Assembly (NCBI GenBank): GCA_902782225.1
Contig: CACZMF010000012.1
Span: 1 to 64,000 of the forward strand
Origin: an uncultured Bacteroidia bacterium
Lineage (GTDB): Bacteria; Bacteroidota; Bacteroidia; Bacteroidales; UBA932
Length of the DNA stretch: 64,000 bases
Direction: 5' to 3'
The notes under the pieces were generated by a model that saw nothing but the letters and a program-made list of their open reading frames with translations, was not told the DNA's origin and searched no databases. Shown here in pieces: positions 61,455 through 64,000 of the stretch. Every line of letters starts with the position of its first letter. Position 1 is the stretch's first letter. The translations under genes were made by a program, and so were the position numbers.

Positions 61455-62234
61455 ATGGAATTCAATTTAAAGATATGGCGTCAGAAGAACGCCAAGGCCA
61501 AGGGCCATTTCGAGACCTATCATATTTCTGGTATCGAGGAGGATGCTTCCTTCCTTGAGATGCTCGACATACTGAACGAGCAGCTTATCCGCGAGGGATG
61601 TGATCCCGTGGCTGTGGAAAGGGGCTGCCAGAGCAGCGGTCCCGTGTCTTTCGACCACGACTGCCGCGAGGGTATATGCGGGGCTTGTTCGCTTTATATC
61701 GACGGCCGCGCCCACGGTCCGGACGACCATGTGACCACCTGCCAGCTGTTTATGCGTCACTTCAAGAATGGCGCTACCATCACGGTGGAGCCCTGGAGAA
61801 GCGCCGCTTTCCCTGTGATCAAGGACCTTGTGGTGGACCGCAGGGCTTTTGATAAGATTCTGCAGGCCGGCGGATTCATTTCCGTGCGCACCGGCTCCGC
61901 CCAGGACGCCAACAATATCCTCATCCCGCACGACAAGGCCGAGGAGAGTATGGACGCAGCGGCCTGCGTGGGCTGCGGCGCCTGCGTGGCCACCTGCAAG
62001 AACGGCTCTGCGATGCTGTTCGTTGCTGCCCGCGTGAGTTCTCTCGCCCTCCTGCCTCAGGGCCGTCCCGAAGCGAAGCGCAGGGCCAAGGCCATGGTGG
62101 CGAAGATGGATGAGCTGGGCTTCGGCAACTGCACCAACACCCGCGCCTGCGAATTGGAATGCCCTAAGGGCATCACCGTCGCCCACATCGCCCGCCTCAA
62201 CCGCGAGTTCCTCAAAGCGAAGTTCTCGGATTAG
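61455..62234 (+). CDS. sdhB: succinate dehydrogenase/fumarate reductase iron-sulfur subunit
   Basis: 259 residues from ATG 61455. [16 protein letters not shown] with the later TCQ ligates [2Fe-2S]; [14 protein letters not shown] and the terminal [14 protein letters not shown] ligate the [4Fe-4S] and [3Fe-4S] clusters. Passes electrons from SdhA to the membrane anchor. Followed by copy 3 of the hairpin element, which gives its terminator. Confidence 0.97.
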   Translation: MEFNLKIWRQKNAKAKGHFETYHISGIEEDASFLEMLDILNEQLIREGCDPVAVERGCQSSGPVSFDHDCREGICGACSLYIDGRAHGPDDHVTTCQLFMRHFKNGATITVEPWRSAAFPVIKDLVVDRRAFDKILQAGGFISVRTGSAQDANNILIPHDKAEESMDAAACVGCGACVATCKNGSAMLFVAARVSSLALLPQGRPEAKRRAKAMVAKMDELGFGNCTNTRACELECPKGITVAHIARLNREFLKAKFSD

Positions 62235-62239
62235 ATTTA

Positions 62240-62348
62240 GCGCAAACCTATATAGCTGATTATCACTTAATAAAACGATTAAGGGGGTGCTGGAATGACA
62301 CCCCCTTAATCGTATAATAGGCTGGTTATAAAACAATTAGCTTTGCGC
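62240..62348. repeat. about 110-bp hairpin element, copy 3
   Basis: Ends GCGCAAA (62240-62246) and CTTTGCGC (62341-62348); box GCTGATTATCA at 62256; perfect 14-bp hairpin CGATTAAGGGGGTG / CACCCCCTTAATCG at 62276-62312. Same size and layout as copies at 9108 and 15208; it starts 5 bases after the sdhB stop. Confidence 0.8.
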
Positions 62349-62364
62349 CTTTTTCTTTCCGACG

Positions 62365-62829
62365 TCAATGCTTCCAAGTAAAGGATAATTGATGATCTCC
62401 AGGACGGACACCAGAAATATTACCCACAACAGTGACATTCATAGAGACCTGCATCTTGTCTCCGGATATTGTCGCATCTATTAAGATGTACTCAATGATG
62501 GTCTGTGTCAATTCAGAAGTACGTATTTCATCGATTGCAAATGGTTGCGTGAATATCAATTTGTTTCCATCTTTTGAGTATTGTCCGCGTGCGGATTTAC
62601 TCTTACGGTTTTTATCACGCCAAGTAATCTGCACACCGGTATCACTCATAAAATACAATTCCCACGTCAGGCTCATAAAGTTACAGGACCACGTTGTGTC
62701 CGGAAGAGAATCCGGACCCTTTTCTTCTTGCTGGTCTTTGCTTTGTTCCGGCTTTATGTTATTCTTATTACATGACGGAATAGTTGCTAAAATGAGCAAG
62801 GATAACAAGATGGTAAAGATTCTTTTCAT
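62365..62829 (-). CDS. small lipoprotein of unknown function
   Basis: 154 residues from ATG 62829: signal MKRIFTILLSLLILATIPSC with lipobox IPSC, a charged Gln/Lys/Glu linker (21-45), and a beta-rich lipocalin-like part (TTWSCNFMSLTWELYFMSDTGVQITW, KLIFTQPFAI, QVSMNVTVVGNISG). The pattern fits small Bacteroidota lipocalin-like or META-like lipoproteins; no firm family. AT-rich. Confidence 0.7.
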   Translation of the reverse strand: MKRIFTILLSLLILATIPSCNKNNIKPEQSKDQQEEKGPDSLPDTTWSCNFMSLTWELYFMSDTGVQITWRDKNRKSKSARGQYSKDGNKLIFTQPFAIDEIRTSELTQTIIEYILIDATISGDKMQVSMNVTVVGNISGVRPGDHQLSFTWKH

Positions 62830-62954
62830 AACTCTTATTTCATTCTCTATTTTTAAATACCCGCACCAGCATATTCTTGCATCCATCAAGAAACAAATGT
62901 CCTAAGAAACAGACATTCTAACTAAAGGCTGTCAATTTGAGCGAAGCGAAGAAT

Positions 62955-63725
62955 CTATTTCTGCCTGGCCAGTATAGACTGACTGAAGTCAAAGGCTATC
63001 GGGCAGGAGATTGTGTTTCCATACTCTGTTGTGAACTCGATAGTCAAATGTTGCACTGACGGTCCCGTAGGAAGTTTTGTCGCTTTAAGGCCGAAAAGAG
63101 AAAAATAACCTCCATTTCCTATCATAGAACCATTTATTTCAAGTGGTTCTGCTACTATTTTAGCCGCTGTGGATGAAGTGAGCATTGACATGTCGTCTTT
63201 AGTTATTGTATTCAATGGCGTTGTATTAACTCTGGACGAAAGAATTGAATAATCACTCTCAATGATATTCTTTAAATCTTTATAATAAATATCAAAGCAA
63301 TCGTCAATGAATACTCCCTTTGGATGGTCATTATCAAAATCCTCTTCACTTGTCACATGGATGGCATTAATATCCGGTATGGTACAGGAATAAGTAGGAG
63401 TATTCTTATCTACTATATTCTGATTGTAATGATTGTCACCATATTTATCGCACTTTGATTTGAACCATAATATATCCTTCTCTGAAGAGGTGTCATATTT
63501 TACTATTCTATTTATTTGATAATCAATTGAAATATCATATCTTTGAATATATCCATAATCATCTACGCTTTTCGTTAATACAGCTTCTGCTGAATCATAT
63601 TCATAAAATGCAACCACGATTGATTCAATATACTTGGGTTCTGTTCCTATTGTCCAAGCATCACAAGAATTGACTATTACAATGCTAGCGAGAAGAAGGA
63701 TGCTTTTATATACTCGGCTTGTCAT
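62955..63725 (-). CDS. lipoprotein of unknown function
   Basis: 256 residues: lipobox IVNSC (Cys21), then an acidic, Tyr- and Ser-rich mature part without a known motif; the last third (IGNGGYFSLFGLKATKLP and FTTEYGNTISCPIAFDFS) is beta-rich. Its ATG lies inside the end of the preceding frame (20-base overlap with 63706-64000), so the two are coupled like toxin and partner or receptor and lipoprotein pairs. Unknown role. Confidence 0.7.
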   Translation of the reverse strand: MTSRVYKSILLLASIVIVNSCDAWTIGTEPKYIESIVVAFYEYDSAEAVLTKSVDDYGYIQRYDISIDYQINRIVKYDTSSEKDILWFKSKCDKYGDNHYNQNIVDKNTPTYSCTIPDINAIHVTSEEDFDNDHPKGVFIDDCFDIYYKDLKNIIESDYSILSSRVNTTPLNTITKDDMSMLTSSTAAKIVAEPLEINGSMIGNGGYFSLFGLKATKLPTGPSVQHLTIEFTTEYGNTISCPIAFDFSQSILARQK

Positions 63726-64000
63726 AGGTGATGATTTTTAAATAGTGATTATAATACTCTATATCCGTTTCGTCATGATAAACTCCATCGTCAAATATAC
63801 AGCTATTATTATCGTAACTCCTTAGGGTTGCTCTATTATTGTATGTATTCTTTCCGGTAACTATTGCTTAATCTCTTCTGCTTTTCGTAACTTTCTTGCC
63901 AGGCAACAAACTTCTTTGAAAAATCAATTTTGCCAATATAACAATATTCCTTATCATTGTTTCGTTCACCCCATGGTTCATATTCATACCCGACAATATT
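63706..64000 (-). pseudogene. 3' part of an unknown gene with a one-base frameshift, cut by the window edge
   Basis: From the right edge one frame reads NIVGYEYEPWGERNNDKEYC and on to KRLSNSYRKEYIQ with stop at 63836-63838. The next frame is open from about 63866 to a stop at 63706-63708 (NTYNNRATLRSYDNNSC ... YDKPSI). Removing one A from the AAA at about 63853 joins them as SNSYRKNTYNN. Either a real frameshift or an assembly indel. No family recognised; start not in window. Confidence 0.55.

Overview
The window looks like a chromosomal stretch of a Bacteroidales-type Bacteroidota, probably an uncultured gut or oral lineage. This rests on gene content (LytTR two-component pair, DUF4271 beside hemD, the coaX / outer-membrane protein / TPR / lptC / PpiD cluster, DUF2723 and YfhO membrane proteins, CpXC protein, YeiH and SNF carriers, C10 peptidase, RHS tips). 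It also rests on promoters: many genes are preceded by TTTG or TTG, 19-20 bases, then TANNTTTG, the Bacteroidota -33/-7 pattern. Core genes are GC-rich. Accessory genes (about 10.7-13.9, 35.1-38.6, 58.0-59.4 and 62.3-64.0 kb) are clearly AT-rich.

Layout. 0-2.4 kb: sensor kinase, response regulator and a lipoprotein. 2.5-4.2 kb: tRNA-Leu(GAG) followed by two copies of its 3'-end/terminator sequence that bracket a secreted orphan protein and a 43-residue basic ORF. 4.3-9.0 kb: queH, a giant DUF2723 membrane protein, a CNNM/CBS protein. 9.1-17.2 kb: accessory zone with a serpin, a C10 protease with a DUF3244-like partner, a membrane TPR regulator, a graveyard of fragments and a hipBA pair. 17.3-19.6 kb: NfeD-like protein, flotillin, small XRE regulator. 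20.0-30.7 kb: ten minus-strand genes packed as one operon from mutS to yidD (DNA repair, phosphatase, glycosyltransferase, YfhO, SUI1, DUF4271, hemD, rnpA). 30.8-34.9 kb: minisatellite-like repeats, yraN, YeiH exporter, SNF symporter.

34.9-38.8 kb is the most unusual part: an islet of orphan RHS toxin tips and candidate immunity genes. It holds two copies of a roughly 370-bp RHS-core remnant with the same internal deletion, a lipase-like tip (SHSMG), four small membrane or secreted proteins, tandem 52-bp hairpin repeats, and a degenerate folA fragment at its far edge facing the intact folA on the other side. At least two reading frames here are one homopolymer base away from a longer, sensible product, so this is either a phase-variable locus or a spot of indel error.

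38.8-46.4 kb: a six-gene minus operon (ychF, galK, a zincin/beta-propeller/barrel protein, thioredoxin-like lipoprotein, thyA, folA). 46.4-56.9 kb: a secreted endonuclease/phosphatase-fold protein and the envelope cluster mfd, coaX, outer-membrane protein, TPR protein, lptC, ppiD. 56.9-62.2 kb: ruvB, a pair of paralogous unknown genes, and sdhAB without an adjacent cytochrome b gene. 62.2-64 kb: a repeat element, two lipoproteins and a frameshifted partial gene running off the right edge. A family of about 110-bp elements with GCGCAAA/TTTGCGC ends and a perfect internal hairpin occurs three times, at 9.1, 15.2 and 62.2 kb.
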